Source of the DNA: Helianthus annuus
Taxonomy: Eukaryota > Streptophyta > Magnoliopsida > Asterales > Asteraceae
Assembly: GCF_002127325.2 (NCBI RefSeq)
Contig: NC_035446.2
Span: forward strand, 154,000,629 to 154,064,628
Length of the DNA: 64,000 nucleotides
Reading direction: 5' to 3'
The first letter of the stretch is position 1, and every line of letters starts with the position of its first letter. The notes under the pieces were generated by a model, which was not told where the DNA came from, searched no databases, and saw only the letters and a list, made by a program, of their open reading frames with translations. The position numbers were made by a program, and so were the translations under genes. Shown piece after piece: positions 45,338-57,345 of the stretch.

Positions 45338-48300
45338 ATGGAATCTGAGGCCCTAATTGCAAAATCCCGATTAAACGTGTCACACCGATTGTTTCATGCT
45401 GTTGTACCGGTACTTTTTGTTGCAGTCACGTATGTTGATCCCGGAAAATGGGTTGCAGCAGTCGAAGGTGGGGCCCGTTTTGGTTACGATCTTATGATGC
45501 TGATGTTTGTTTTTAGTTTGGCTGCTGTCCTCTGTCAATACCTTTCAGCTTGTATCACTGTAGTCACCGGACGAGATCTTGCTCAGGTAGTTATTTTCAT
45601 CTATTTACGCAATATAAACTTTCGGATTATTGGGCTTAATAAAGACGTAATCTTTCTTTCTTTTTCTGTAGATATGCAGCTCAGAGTACTCCCCGATCAC
45701 GTGTATCTTTTTAGGGATTCAAGCCGAACTATCCATGATTGCGCTGGATCTTTCTATGGTAATCTACGCTTCTTTTCAACTTTTCATGGTTCTGTCGTTA
45801 TTCTTGATTAACGTTGACGTATAAATGTACTTATCGTGATAGATTTTGGGCACCGCACATGCGCTTCACCTGATGTTCGGCATAAGCTTGTTCACTTGTG
45901 TCTTGTTTACTTCTTTGGATGTTTTTCTATTCCCTCTTTTCTCCGGTTTGTTGGTAAGCCCGTTATCTTATTTTCTTAATTCTTTATATATGAAACAACA
46001 ATAACAACTAATTCAGTGTCGATTTACTCGTTATTTCAGGAGACTGGTAAAGCAAAGTTCATGTGTGTGTGTTTGGCAAGCTTTGCTTTACTTTCGTATC
46101 TGTTTGGTGTGCTAGTAAGTCAACCCGATACATCACTCGCAGTTAGTGGCGGTACGCTAATACAATTCAGCGGTGAAAGTGTTTTCGCATTGATCAGTCT
46201 TCTCGGTGCAAGCATTATGCCTCATAATTTCTATCTTCATTCATCTTTCGTGCAGGTACACGATACTTGCAGATTTCATTAAATTTGCCCGTATTTTTCG
46301 TCACCGGACTCTTTGACTAATCACGTTTTTGTTTCGTTTACAGCAAATGCAGGGGCTGGGACCGGTTTCAAAGGAAGCCGTGTGTCTCGATCATCTTTTT
46401 GCCATTTCTGGTGTTTTCAGTGGCATTTTCGTTGTAAATTACGTTCTGATGAACTCGGCTGCAAATGTTTTCTACAGTACCGGCCTTGATTTGCTTACGT
46501 TTCAAGATGCATTGTCGCTAATGGATCAGGTTTGGTGCTATAAACGAATCTACATTCCGAAACTATCCGTTTCGAGTAATCAACGTCTTAATCAAACTCA
46601 TGATTTTTACGCAGGTATTTAGGAATCTGACCGGACCGTTCGCTTTAATGTTGCTTCTCCTGCTTTCTAATCACACCACTTCATTGACCTGGAAATTCAG
46701 TGGTCAACCCATCCTTGATAACTTCTTCAAAGTCAACATCCCGGGCTGGTTTCATCACTCCACAATCCGATCAATCGCCATTATTCCTGCACTCTTGTGT
46801 TCATGGCATTCTGGGGCCGAGGGTACATACCAACTACTAATCTTTACACAAATCATGATCGCCTTTTTGCTTCCGTCTTCCGTTATCCCTCTTTTCCGGA
46901 TTGCAACATCAAGATCAGTAATGGGCGCGAACAAAGTTTCAAGCTTTGTCGAGTTTTTGGTGTTGATCACGTTTATCGGGATGTTTGGTCTAGCAGTTAT
47001 ATTTGTTATTGAAATGGTGTTTGGGAACAGTGATTGGGCAAGTAACATCAGATGGAACATCGGCGGTAGCCCGTATACTATACTTCTCGTGACTGCGTGC
47101 GTTTCGTTCTTTCTGATTCTTTGGCTTGTTGTAACCCCTTTGAAATCCGCAAGTTTGAGATCAGACGTTGTGCAAGAATCGTTAACGGAACATGATCGAG
47201 TTGAAGAATCCAGAGAAAAGAAAGTAACATCAGTCGCACCGAGTTTCGGGCCTGTGGAAATTATGGAATCGGATAAAGGGGTTCGGTTGACTACCATTGA
47301 AGAAAATTCATCCGAAACTGTAAATGTAAATTCATCGGCACCAGAGGAATCACCCGTATCGGTTTCAGCAGGTGAAGACTTGAAGAAGGAAGAACCTGAG
47401 TCGATCGAAAAGACGTTGAGAATCGATGGGAATTCGCACATGAAAGAGAAAGACGTTTGGCAGCCTGAAGAAGTGGTCAAAGTAGTGCCGGAAACGAACC
47501 ATTTGGTCAGACCCGATGGTCCGGCGTCGTTTAAGAGTCTAGGTTTGAAACACGACGATGTAGGAAGTGGTACGGGAAGTTGGTCAAAGTTAGCTGGATT
47601 GGGGCGTGCTGCAAGGCGTCAGTTAGCTGCTGTTCTTGATGAGTTTTGGGGCCAGTTGTTTGATTTTCACGGGGAACCAACGCAAGAAGCGAAAGCGAGA
47701 AAACTCGATAAGTTACTAGGAATAGATTCTAAGGTGAATATGAATCCGAACTCAAAACCGAAGGCGTTAAAGGTGGACAACAAAAGTTTATTCGACTCTA
47801 CGAGGCAGCAGAGTGTGCAAGCCCGTAGCCCATCGTCGTTGTTGTCAACACAAATGCAACTACTAGACGCATACGCACAACGGTCAAACCTCAATGCGAT
47901 GGATGCCGGTGAGAAACGCTACCATAGCTTGCGGCTTCAGTCATCTTCCGGTGGTCTAAGAATCCCACAAGTTTCTAGTGGATACGATGATCAGCCGGCT
48001 ACGGTTCATGGATATCAGATCAAGTCTTATATGAACCAAATAGAGCCTAAATCACCTTCACTTGGTTCAGCGAACTACAATGTTCCGTATTCTTTGACAA
48101 AGGGTCTGCAAAACGGGACCAGCCCGGCTAAGCCACCGGGCTTTCCGGATCCTGTGGTGTCTCGGAACAGCTCGATGCAACCCGAAAGAAGTTATTTGAA
48201 TCAACCGGCTGAAACTATGCATAGTACCGTCAACGAGAAGAAATATTACAGCATGCCGGATATTTCAGGGCTCTCGCTTCCTCACCGGGGCGGAAGCGGA

Positions 48301-49322
48301 ACTCTTGACCGGAAGATGCACGGGCTGTCTATGTATCCAGGCCCGTCGTATGGACCCAGGACTCCTTCGGGCTATGTGAGTCCATACCAGTTAAGTTCCG
48401 GGTCAGACACATGGTCCATTTGGTCTAGACAACCTTTCGACCAATACGGTGTTGCCGAAAAGGCCAACAACAGTAGGCTGAGCATAAACACGCAGGACAC
48501 CGGATCTGCTGTTGATTTAGAAGCAAATATTTTGAAATCGTTGAGACTTTGTATCGTGAAGCTGTTGAAGCTTGAAGGGTCAGATTGGTTGTTTCAGCAG
48601 AATAGCGGTCTCGATGAGGACCTCGTGGATCGTGTAGCTGCTAGGGAGCGGTTTCTTTATGAAGTCGAGAGCGAGGAGATGAACGGGTCAGCTCATGCTG
48701 GTGACCCGGGTATGAAAATCGATCTCGTGACCTCTATTCCCAATTGCGGGGAAGGTTGTGTATGGCGGGCTGATCTCGTAACAAGCTTCGGTGTGTGGTG
48801 CATACACCGGGTTCTCGAGCTTTCACTCATGGAAAGCCGGCCGGAGCTTTGGGGGAAATATACGTACGTTCTTAATCGTCTTCAGGTAATATAGTTTTTA
48901 AGACATGAATTATTTTGTAGTCAATAATCAATATTGGTTAAGTTATTGTTGTTTTTTTTGTTTAGGGGATAATTGAGCTGGCGTTCTCTAAACCACGAGC
49001 CGCAATGAACCCGTGTTTCTGTCTTCAACTTCCGACTTCATACCAACAGCGAAGGGCGTCTCCGCCTATATCCGCCACCAGTCTACCGCCACCGGCAAAA
49101 CAAAGCAAAGGGAAATGCACGACTGCAGCCAGTTTGTTGGACATAGTGAAGGATGTGGAGATTGCAATCTCTTGTAGAAAAGGTCGAACAGGTACTGCGG
49201 CTGGTGACGTGGCGTTCCCGAAAGGAAAAGAGAACTTGGCATCGGTTCTGAAGCGCTACAAACGCCGACTGTCGAACAAGCCAGCAGATGGATTGAACAA
49301 GCCGGTTTCTTATGGACTGTAA
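45338..49322 (+). CDS. ETHYLENE INSENSITIVE 2 (EIN2), complete gene
   Basis: Seven coding exons: 45338-45586, 45672-45758, 45843-45953, 46040-46255, 46344-46529, 46615-48885 and 48966-49322. All introns are 80-88 bp, GT-AG and phase 0. The protein is 1158 residues. Residues 1 to about 460 are the Nramp-like membrane domain ([46 protein letters not shown]), and the rest is the soluble CEND. Conserved CEND landmarks are [18 protein letters not shown] (600 on; region of the CTR1 site known as S645), [14 protein letters not shown] (824 on; S829 matches S924), [20 protein letters not shown], and the nuclear-localisation motif KRYKRRLS at 1136-1143. EIN2 sits in the ER. Without ethylene CTR1 phosphorylates it; with ethylene the CEND is released to act in P-bodies and the nucleus upstream of EIN3. 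It is shorter than Arabidopsis EIN2 (1294), mainly in the variable linker. No disabling change is seen. Confidence 0.97.
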
Positions 49323-50224
49323 TTGACTTGAGTTTTGGTTGACATTTGTGGGAGTCGAAAAGGAAACTCTTTTCGAGATGGATCATCTCCGTAGACGTCG
49401 TCTTCGCTATGTGATCTGTAAATTTTTTTCGTTGGCGACTCGAAGGTTTTCTTTGTTTTGTGTTATTTATTCGGGTATTGGCGGAATTATAAACAGAATT
49501 GGAAACAAGATTATGCAAAATCATAATTTTATAGCTATCTACTAAAGATAAAGCAAACTATACATGCTATCATTCATTCATTATATATCAATGGGAGATT
49601 GACTTCATGGGTCGAATTCGGAAAGAATAAGCACTTAACAACAGAACAAGAATATTAATGAAACACATAACGATTACGAAAAAGAAAACAAGGGCCTTAA
49701 CGCTCCAAAATCCAAATGTAAGCGTCATGTTTCGGCTAGGCCCAGTTTTTGTATTTTTAAATTATTTAGAACAAAAGGTTGGCCTATTAAATACGAAAGG
49801 ACATTATGATTATACCCTTATATGTATAAACCAGCAACATGAAATCGTACTAGATACATACAACTTTGTGTCGTGTTTTGTCATTGCGTTGTTCTATAAA
49901 ACGATGTTACCGGACCGGAGACTGAAAAGATGACACGCGACTACAATTTAGGTTGCATTTATGTATGTGTAGATAATTTGATATAAAGAAACTCTGATAT
50001 GCGAGCAAAAGCAGATACTTGATAAACTAGTTACGTATCACATGGCTAATATTATTATAGATATTAGTTACTTCGTGTATTTTTAAGAACTTTTTTATTG
50101 AAATTAACATCAACTAAATTTATTATCAAAAAGGAAGATAGTTTAGTCTATATAATAAAGGGAAAATAAATCAATAATAATATTATTCTAGCAAGAACTA
50201 TGAATTGACTCTACTAATCTACTA
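49323..50224. other. EIN2 3' UTR and intergenic
   Basis: The first 200-300 bp should be the EIN2 3' UTR. Beyond it no coding frame has support. Near 50138, TCTATATAATAAAGGG resembles a Helitron 5' end but lacks the preceding A and a paired 3' end. Confidence 0.4.
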
Positions 50225-50661
50225 GGATATGTTTGTCATGAAGCTTTTAGGGGCTTTTAAGAGCTTCAAGCTTTAAGATTTTAAGAAAAAACTCATACTC
50301 AATAAAAATCTTTGTTTGATTGAAGGAGCTTGAAGCTTTTAGGTTAGGAGCTTGAAACTTTTGGTTGAACGCTCCTACTAGTAGTGTTTAGAAGGAGCTA
50401 CAAGCTTTTAGAGAAAAAATGACTATTTTAACCTTTAAAGATAATAAATTTTTTAATGCACAAACTTTTTAAATTTTTAGTTATGTCCATTTTGGTCATT
50501 TTATACATTTTATTAAAAGCTCCAGCTACTCTACTAAACACCAAATATATTTAAAAAGCTACAGCTACTAGCTAACAACTACAGCTACAAGCTAACAGCT
50601 TCCAGCCACCAGCTACCAGCTTCCAACCATCAGCCACCAACTACTTTTGCCAAACATACCC
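50225..50661. mobile_element. GGGTATGTTTGGCA-type MITE, copy 2
   Basis: About 437 bp. The left end is GGATATGTTTGTCA and the right end TGCCAAACATACCC. The internal order matches copy 1: GGAGCTTGAAGCTTTTAGG, TTTAACCTTTAAAG, CATTTTGGTCATTTTATAC, then AGCTAACAGCTTCCAGCCACC units. Four mismatches in the left terminus show it is older than copy 1. Flanking duplications are not clean. Confidence 0.75.
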
Positions 50662-50709
50662 TATATGTAACTATTCCGTTTTTGAATTGGGTTGACTTTC
50701 CCTTCTAAT

Positions 50710-50811
50710 GGATTTAGGGAGTGTTTGGCAACATCTGAATTAATAAGTGCTAAATTAGTAGAAGATCTGACCTGGTAAAAGACTCTGAACTAGCAACAGC
50801 TGTTTGGCTAA
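50710..50811. repeat. truncated GTGTTTGGCAACATCTG repeat
   Basis: AGGGAGTGTTTGGCAACATC, then AGAAGATCTGACC, ending in ACAGCTGTTTGGCTAA at the gypsy LTR border. It is the left part of another foldback-type MITE whose right part is not present. The gypsy insertion, or the later rearrangement, removed it. Confidence 0.45.
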
Positions 50812-51470
50812 TGTAACACCCCGTGTTTTCGAATGTCAAAGTCAAAGTCCAAGTCAACTTTGACTTCTTTGACTGTTAAGGTTTCTTTTTACCTTTTTGT
50901 ATTATGTGGAGTAAGTGTTGTCTAATGAAGAGATCGAATGTTTAATCAATACGACCAATTTACGACTGTGAATAGTAGGAAGTAACAATGCGATAAAGTT
51001 AATCAATCAATAATCAAGCTAATCGATTCATCAATCAAACTCGAGACTCGAATTATGTGAACCCTGGTATTGTATTACGTGTGTGTGTGCCTTACGTGTT
51101 ACTTGTGCGTGTTTATTTATATGTTTGGTGTGGTATTCAAGCGAATCAATCGAAAATCGAATCGAAACTCGAAAAGCAATCGAACTCAACCGAAACCGAC
51201 ATCGAAACGTGAAATGTAGATGCTTGTATGTAGATATAGTGATTGGGACTGAAAGTAATTTGACTAGGAACTCTAACGTATTCGTATCATCGTCTATCGA
51301 AATCGAAACATCGAAAATCGTCGCGAAATACTCAAAGTGGGTCGCGGATCGAACAGGAGGCATCCGGATCGAACAGGCCAACCGATCGGCTAGCATCTTC
51401 CTAGCCGATCGAGCAGCCCATTCGATCGGAGCTCCTGGCCGATCGACTGCCACTTTCCTCTTTTGGAGCC

Positions 51471-51478
51471 TATAAATA
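51471..51478 (+). promoter_or_regulatory. LTR TATA box
   Basis: TATAAATA in the context GGAGCCTATAAATAGGGC. It is repeated in the 3' LTR fragment at about 59575-59582 and is the likely core promoter of the element. Transcription would start about 30 bases downstream. Confidence 0.65.
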
Positions 51479-52130
51479 GGGCTGTCATTGTCACACTTTC
51501 CATTTTTGGAAAGCTCTGACCGAACCAGCCTTCTTCTTCACCTTTTCTCAGATTTCTCTCAACTCCGGTAAGTTTTCACTCTAATTCTTGTACGATTTTG
51601 ATCATTGCATGATTCTACACCTTTCTATCTTTCAAAACTTGATTTTTAACCGTGAAATCACCAAGATCTAAGTGTTCTTGGGTGATGTCATCATGGTGTT
51701 CTTGAAGAACACCAAACTTTGGCCTCATTCAACCATGAATAGCTTAGATCTGACCGATTTCCACATAAACAAACTAAGATTCTTACAAATCTTAACATTT
51801 TTATGAATAATTTCCAACTGTCTTCAACCTTCTACACTCAAAACCTTAAAACCGGTAGAAACGGAGCTTGAACCGGCTAACTAATCATTCTAACAGTTAA
51901 GAAATTCAAGATTCAGATTCTATATACTAGGTTCACCGACGATGGGTTAAACTCTAAACCGACGTTCCGAACTGTTCACCGCCCGGACTTGGGTGATTCC
52001 TGTCCAAGCCGAAGAAACGAGTAGGGACGGAGGATATCATAGTTCAACTCGTTATCAAACTACCTCGATATGGCAACAAGTAATTAAACAGCCAAGAGTT
52101 AGACGAAAGGCCGACCAGGTCAGACTTGCT

Positions 52131-52700
52131 GGCCGAACGGCTAGGCTGTTCGAACAGCCCAGCCGATCGGACATACCAGCCGATCGGACATACCAGCCGA
52201 TCGGCTAGCACATGGTCTCACTTTTCAAACTTCCTGAGGTATGGTATTGACGAAGTGATGTTCGATCGAATATGCTACTCGATTGGTAAACATTACTCTT
52301 CGGATCATGAGATACTATGCTTCAACACTTAATCGTTTTTACAACTCGTTCGTAGTATGGAATGCCAGCCGATCGAACAGTCCGTTCGATCGAGCGACAT
52401 CCTGTTGAGCATCACTCTAAGGTTCCCAGCCGATCGGTTAAGCCGGCCGATCGAACGGACCGTTCGATCGATCGACCTGAAAGGTAAGGACATTTTTGTG
52501 TTCTCATATACTACAACGAAAAACTTCAAAAGTTCCAAATCCTCAAACACAAGCACACTAGAGGAAGAAACAATCCACTCGAATGGCCCAGCCGATCGAG
52601 CCTACCGGCCGATCGAACAGGACTGTCCAATCGGATATACCAGCCGATCGAACAGACCGTTCGATCGAACCTGTCGTTCGATCGACCAGCCTATTCGATC
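52131..52700. repeat. CGATCG palindrome cluster
   Basis: Many copies of CAGCCGATCGG, GACCGTTCGATCGA and TTCGATCGAAC in about 570 bp, far above chance for a 6-bp palindrome. The 3' LTR fragment keeps the first half of the cluster (60240-60580). Confidence 0.85.
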
Positions 52701-53648
52701 CATTCACACTTGTCTTATTTTCCACGTTACTCATTGTTGTGCTATCGAACTATTCAGGCTAACCCTACTCTCAGCGCTCCCTTCAATCCATAATCAATCA
52801 CTGTGAGTATACTCGATCCCTTTTTGTTTTAGCACTTTTGGGTGTTACATACGTTGCTTATATCAAAACACAAACGATCACACTACTCAACTACTTGAAC
52901 GCTAACCAATATGCATGTATTACGTGACTTAATGAATGCTTGTTGATTGTGTTTACACGTGGAATGCTGTCTACCTGCCTTAACGACGTAGTACTATAGT
53001 TTGGACTCAGCACCCGTTCACACGGGGGTTGTTAAGGACAATTACATGCGTGGATTACGGTGGTAATCATGTATTGCGAACCGTCTCGGACGGTCAACCC
53101 GCAGTCATTGGTATCGATAGGTTCATGTCGATAATTAACATGCTTCGTTTTCCTCTGTGTACGTGCTGGTTATGCGTAAACTATTCGAACTCTATATGCT
53201 ATTATCAAACTTGTATGCTCACCTTTACATTTTATGTATTGACTTTATTTTAACGTATGTGACAGGTAATTAGGATGCTTATTTGCTAGGAAAGCAAGGC
53301 TAGAATAAGTTTCTAGAAGCCCCCAACAAATAGTTATCTGCCAAGAACAAGCATCTGAGGCATAGTTGTCTGTAGATCTTGTCCTCTGGCATTACAGCCA
53401 GAAAGTCAACAGAATAGGGGTCTAGAAGCAGATAAACAATTGCTGTAATAATATTTGAATCTGAGTTGTCGGAACGGAATTTCTTGTTTGGATGATTATC
53501 TGTAATGACATGTTTGTTTATTCGGGATACGGTATGGAACGTATCTTTAACTGGATTATATAAATAGTTGTTATGGAAACTTCTGAACAATCCGTTTCGC
53601 TCAGTGCCGTGCCCCGATGATTCCGCAATCGGTTGGGGTGTGACAGAT

Positions 53649-53661
53649 TGGTACTAGAGCC
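53649..53661 (+). other. primer-binding site of gypsy element 2 (degenerate)
   Basis: TGGTACTAGAGCC starts three bases after the LTR end. It matches the initiator tRNA-Met site TGGTATCAGAGCC except for two transitions (TC to CT), which would weaken priming. Confidence 0.8.
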
Positions 53662-54818
53662 ATAACTATAGGGAATTAGGTTAGACACGACCTAGTTCGG
53701 GTCGCTGTCTTAGAAACCTAGGCTATAGTTAGGAACCAACAGACCCAGATTATGTGCTTTATCCTGCAATTCTTCACTATCACTGCACCCGAATTTCCAA
53801 TTAAAGTTAAGCGATTTGGTTGGGAATAGGTGTGAAAGCCGCAAAACTCCTGACCAAATTGCCTGACTGATGCTGATTTCATCTATTTATTCATGTTTAT
53901 CGCATTGTTTTCCAAAATGTATGAGGAGAATTTTCATCAAGACTAGGTGTGAAAACCGTGAACTCTCGACGAAATTATCTGCTCAACCTCCCTAAATTTT
54001 CTTAAAATAAGGAAGAAATTGCTAAGCCAAGGGATGAGACCCTAACCTTGGCAGTTTGTTCCGAATATTATTCCATCTCACCAAGGCATTTGACGGACTC
54101 CAACGACCTGAACTCACAAGTATGACCTAGGGAACGCGCGTGGAATGCCCAATAATCGAGGCAGAAACACGACCTCTAGAGTCGAAAATGATGACAAGTC
54201 TACTGTGAATAGTCGAGTTGCCTTGGGTAGTCGATGTCTAGTAGCCGCATACAATCTATCTCTCGATTTTATGTGTTTCAATTCTGAGAACCGCAGTCGC
54301 GTACTCGGATGATTCGTTGATTTTATGTGTTCCTGTGTGCTTTACCTGTTTACATGTTTATATTTTGGATATTATTCGATTTTACCGCCATTTCGATCAA
54401 CACACACGACTCGTACTGTTATTCTATCCCCATTCGATCTCCAGTTGCTGCCATCCAGACGATATTATGCTATGTTATGCTATGCGACTAAGTTAGGCGA
54501 ATACGATGCTATTCGATATGCTATACGAATGACACGCGAGCTTTGAATGATAGGATCTTGAGGCAGTCAGAATGCTATATGTGCTTATAGGGGAATTACG
54601 TGACATTACCTGCCTCTGTGATTTAGCGCGTATGTGCTTTCCGTGACTATGTGCTTCTGTGCTCTACTTGCTTTTGTGCTTTTGTGGTTATGTGGATTCT
54701 GTGCTTTTATGACTATGAGATTTCGAGATGTGTGTTTCGACGTGTTCCTAAGCTTTAGTAATCTAGACGTGTGAGGTGAGATTCGATTACGTTGTGTTGA
54801 GTCCTGTGACGATGTCTA
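53662..54818 (+). other. gypsy 2 untranslated leader
   Basis: 1.16 kb without a supported frame. Two related phrases, TAGGTGTGAAAGCCGCAAAACTC and TAGGTGTGAAAACCGTGAACTC, occur near 53829 and 53945. Late in the stretch, GTGCTTTTGTGGTTATGTGG-like repeats of TGTGCTT appear (54600-54700). Confidence 0.6.
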
Positions 54819-56150
54819 TTGCAGACCATGTCGTCGTCTGGATCACGTCAACGTCTGACCCACCAAGAAAAGAGAGACAGACGTCTCGCTGCTATCATCT
54901 CCAAATCCGTGGCGAAAGCTGTGAGTGAGGTGTATGAAAACGCTAGCAAGTCGTCGGAAGGATCTCATGCCGATACCCCTAAGGATTCCAGCAAGGCTGC
55001 CTTTAGCTTCAAGCAGTTTAAAGCATGCGGACCGAAGGAGTTCACCGGTGAGGATGGCCCTACTGCCATGTTTCATTGGTTCGACTCGGTCGAAGTCACC
55101 CTGCGACAAAGCGGATGCCCCGAAAATCTCCGCACTCTCAATGCTGCTGGCGTCTTCCAGTCCCGTGCTCTAGACTGGTGGACTGCTGAACGAAACAAGT
55201 GTGGGAATAATGCAGCTTACGAGCTGACATGGGAGGAACTGAAGGCAATCATTATCGACGAATTTTGCCCTCCCCATGAACGCCAAAAGCTGGAGGATAA
55301 ATTTTGGGTCATCAAGCAGAAGGACGGAGACAACGCTGCTCTCACTGCTCGCTTCAAGCAGCTTAGTATCATATGTCCCGATCAAGTCAAGACTCCAGAG
55401 ATGACCATCAAGAAGTATATCCGAGCTCTGCCAGACTGTGTAGCAGATTTTGTTCACGCCTCCAAGCCAGCAACGATCGAGGAAACCTACCTGCTAGCCG
55501 CTGAGATTAACGACAAGCGGGTAAAGGCCGGTTTCTGGGATAAGCAAACCAAGTCTCTACACCAAGCCACCGTAATGCCCACCGACTCATCTGCTCAACC
55601 CTCCAAGTCGTCGAGAAGGAAGAAGAAGCACAACAACAACAGCTCCAGCAACAAGAGCTGTGCTGCCGCAACCACCGTTGCTCCTCTTCAAGCTGTACCA
55701 GTTCAACAGCAGCAGCACCAGCGCTCAACTCCAGTGATCAATGCACCGCCAGCGAAGCGTGCATACATAGGCCCTCACCCACTCTGCCCGACATGCTCTT
55801 ATCATCACCCAGTGGGTCTGGCTTGTCGTTTCTGCGCTCACTGCAACCTTTACGGTCATTTCACTACGAACTGTCGCTATGGTCCCCGTCAAGCCCCAGT
55901 TCAAGCCACTGTCAACCAAGCTCTACTCCCTGCCCCTCAAGGCCAACAAGCAGCTCAAGCACCAGCAGCCAATGCTCGAGTCTGCTTTGCATGTGGTGAC
56001 CCTAACCACTTTGCAAACAGGTGCCCGAACAGGGTGGTTAAGTAAGAGCCCCAGCAGCAACAACCACAACAGCAGCCTCAGCAACAGCAGCCAGCAGCCC
56101 ATGCCCGAACCTTCAACATCAATGCCCGTCAGGCTCAGGCGGATAACAAC
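54819..56150 (+). pseudogene. gypsy 2 gag
   Basis: An open frame of 408 codons from 54819 (the likely authentic start is MSSSG at 54828). It begins with a basic region (RQRLTHQEKRDRRLAAIISK), then the gag/capsid domain (FKQFKACGPKEFTGEDG, AMFHWFDSVEVTLRQSGC, ALDWWTAERNKCG, FCPPHERQKLEDKFW). A Gln- and Ser-rich linker follows. Two zinc knuckles close it: CAHCNLYGHFTTNC and CFACGDPNHFANRC. TAA at 56043-56045 ends the frame, but the same frame continues with a Gln-rich segment directly into protease. The stop therefore probably replaced CAA and cut an originally fused gag-pro. Confidence 0.92.
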
Positions 56151-56597
56151 GTGGTTAATGGTACGTTCCTTGTGAATGGTATTTATGCATCATGTTTGTT
56201 TGATACTGGAGCCGATAACTGCTTTGTGTCGTTTGAATTCGAGAAGCTCCTTAGTCGTAAGCGCTCTTATCTGTCCTCGTCATTCGAAGTCGAAGTCGCT
56301 ACGGGAAGAACTATTGCCGTTAATTCAGTACTCCGTGATTGTACTCTCGAACTCAACAATCACATCTTTCCAATCGACCTTATTCCAATGCAACTCGGAA
56401 GCTTTGACGTCATAATAGGCATGGACTTTCTTCGCGAAAACCATGCTGAAGTTGTGTGTTTCGAAAAGATGATTCGATTCTCGCTCGCGAATGGTGATCT
56501 ATTGTGTGTGTATGGTGAAACAGCGTTGAAGGGTCTCAAGCTCATGTCTTGTATTCAAGCCAACAAGTATCTCCGCAAGAATACCGAGCCTTCTTAG
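56151..56597 (+). pseudogene. gypsy 2 aspartic protease
   Basis: In frame with gag upstream. CLFDTGADNCFVS holds the catalytic DTG triad, and DVIIGMDFLRENHAEV is the conserved second motif. The enzyme would cleave the element polyprotein. The frame runs out near 56577 by a one-base shift: family members continue from YLRK into RAFLANIVV, which here is in another frame that overlaps the end of this one. Confidence 0.88.
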
Positions 56598-57345
56598 CCA
56601 ACATTGTAGTAGCGGAGAAGGAAAAGAAAAAGAAAGTTGAAGTCAAAGACGTTCCAATGGTTCGTGAATTTCCTCAGGTGTTCCCTGACGATCTCCCCGG
56701 ACTACCACCAAGTCGTGATATCGACTTCCGCATCGACCTCATTCCTGGAGCTAACCCCGTTGCCAAAGCCCCTTACCGACTCGCACCTTCCGAAATGAGG
56801 GAACTCTCGAACCAACTCCAGGAATTACTCGAAAAAGGCTTTATTCGCCCAAGCACCTCTCCCTGGGGCGCGCCAGTCCTCTTCGTCAAAAAGAAGGATG
56901 GATCGTTCCGGATGTGCATCGATTATCGGGAATTGAACAAGCTAACCATCAAGAACCGATACCCCTTGCCTTGAATCGACGATTTGTTTGATCAGCTACA
57001 GGGTGCATCATGTTTCTCTAAAATCGATCTGTGTTCAGGATATCATCAGCTACGGATTCAAGAGGAAGACATTCCTAAAACCGCTTTTCGAACCCGTTAT
57101 GGCCATTACGAATTTGTTGTTATGCCCTTTGGTCTAACCAACGCACCCGCGGTTTTTATGGATCTGATGAATCGCGTGTGTAAGCCTTACCTTGACCGTT
57201 TCGTCATCGTGTTCATCGACGATGTCTTGATTTATTCCAAAACGAAAACCGCACACGCGCAACATCTACGTTTGGTTCTCGAGTTACTCCAGGGGAATCA
57301 ACTCTACGCCAAATTCTCCAGTGCGAATTCTGGTTGGAGGAGGTT
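56580..57345 (+). pseudogene. gypsy 2 reverse transcriptase
   Basis: In frame from about 56580: [58 protein letters not shown], then TGA at 56972-56974 where the family has Arg (CGA to TGA). Continuing in the same frame: [40 protein letters not shown], and the catalytic [10 protein letters not shown] (the YXDD-box equivalent). A one-base deletion near 57317 shifts the frame at KFS/CEFW. All active-site motifs are present, but the protein is broken twice. Confidence 0.9.

Larger units (their letters stand above)
50812..53645 (+). repeat. 5' LTR of gypsy element 2, CGATCG-rich
   Basis: 2834 bp, TGTAACACCCCG...GGGTGTGACA. It is notable for dense repetition of the palindromes CCGATCGG and TTCGATCGAA (51355-51450, 52140-52210, 52370-52700). 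Outside these, the sequence is ordinary non-coding. Frames over the repeats (for example 52357-52806) are artefacts. Confidence 0.92.

Noticed and set aside
46755..47480. 241-codon minus-strand frame inside EIN2
   Set aside because: It lies antisense to the large EIN2 exon, with no domain and low-complexity Ser/Thr content.
50138..50224. Second Helitron starting TCTATATAATAAAGGG
   Set aside because: The preceding base is G, not A, and no hairpin plus CTRR terminus follows at a plausible place.
52357..52806. 149-codon frame rich in Arg, Ser, Asp and Pro
   Set aside because: It is produced by the CGATCG-rich LTR repeats; related frames appear on the other strand and in the second LTR.
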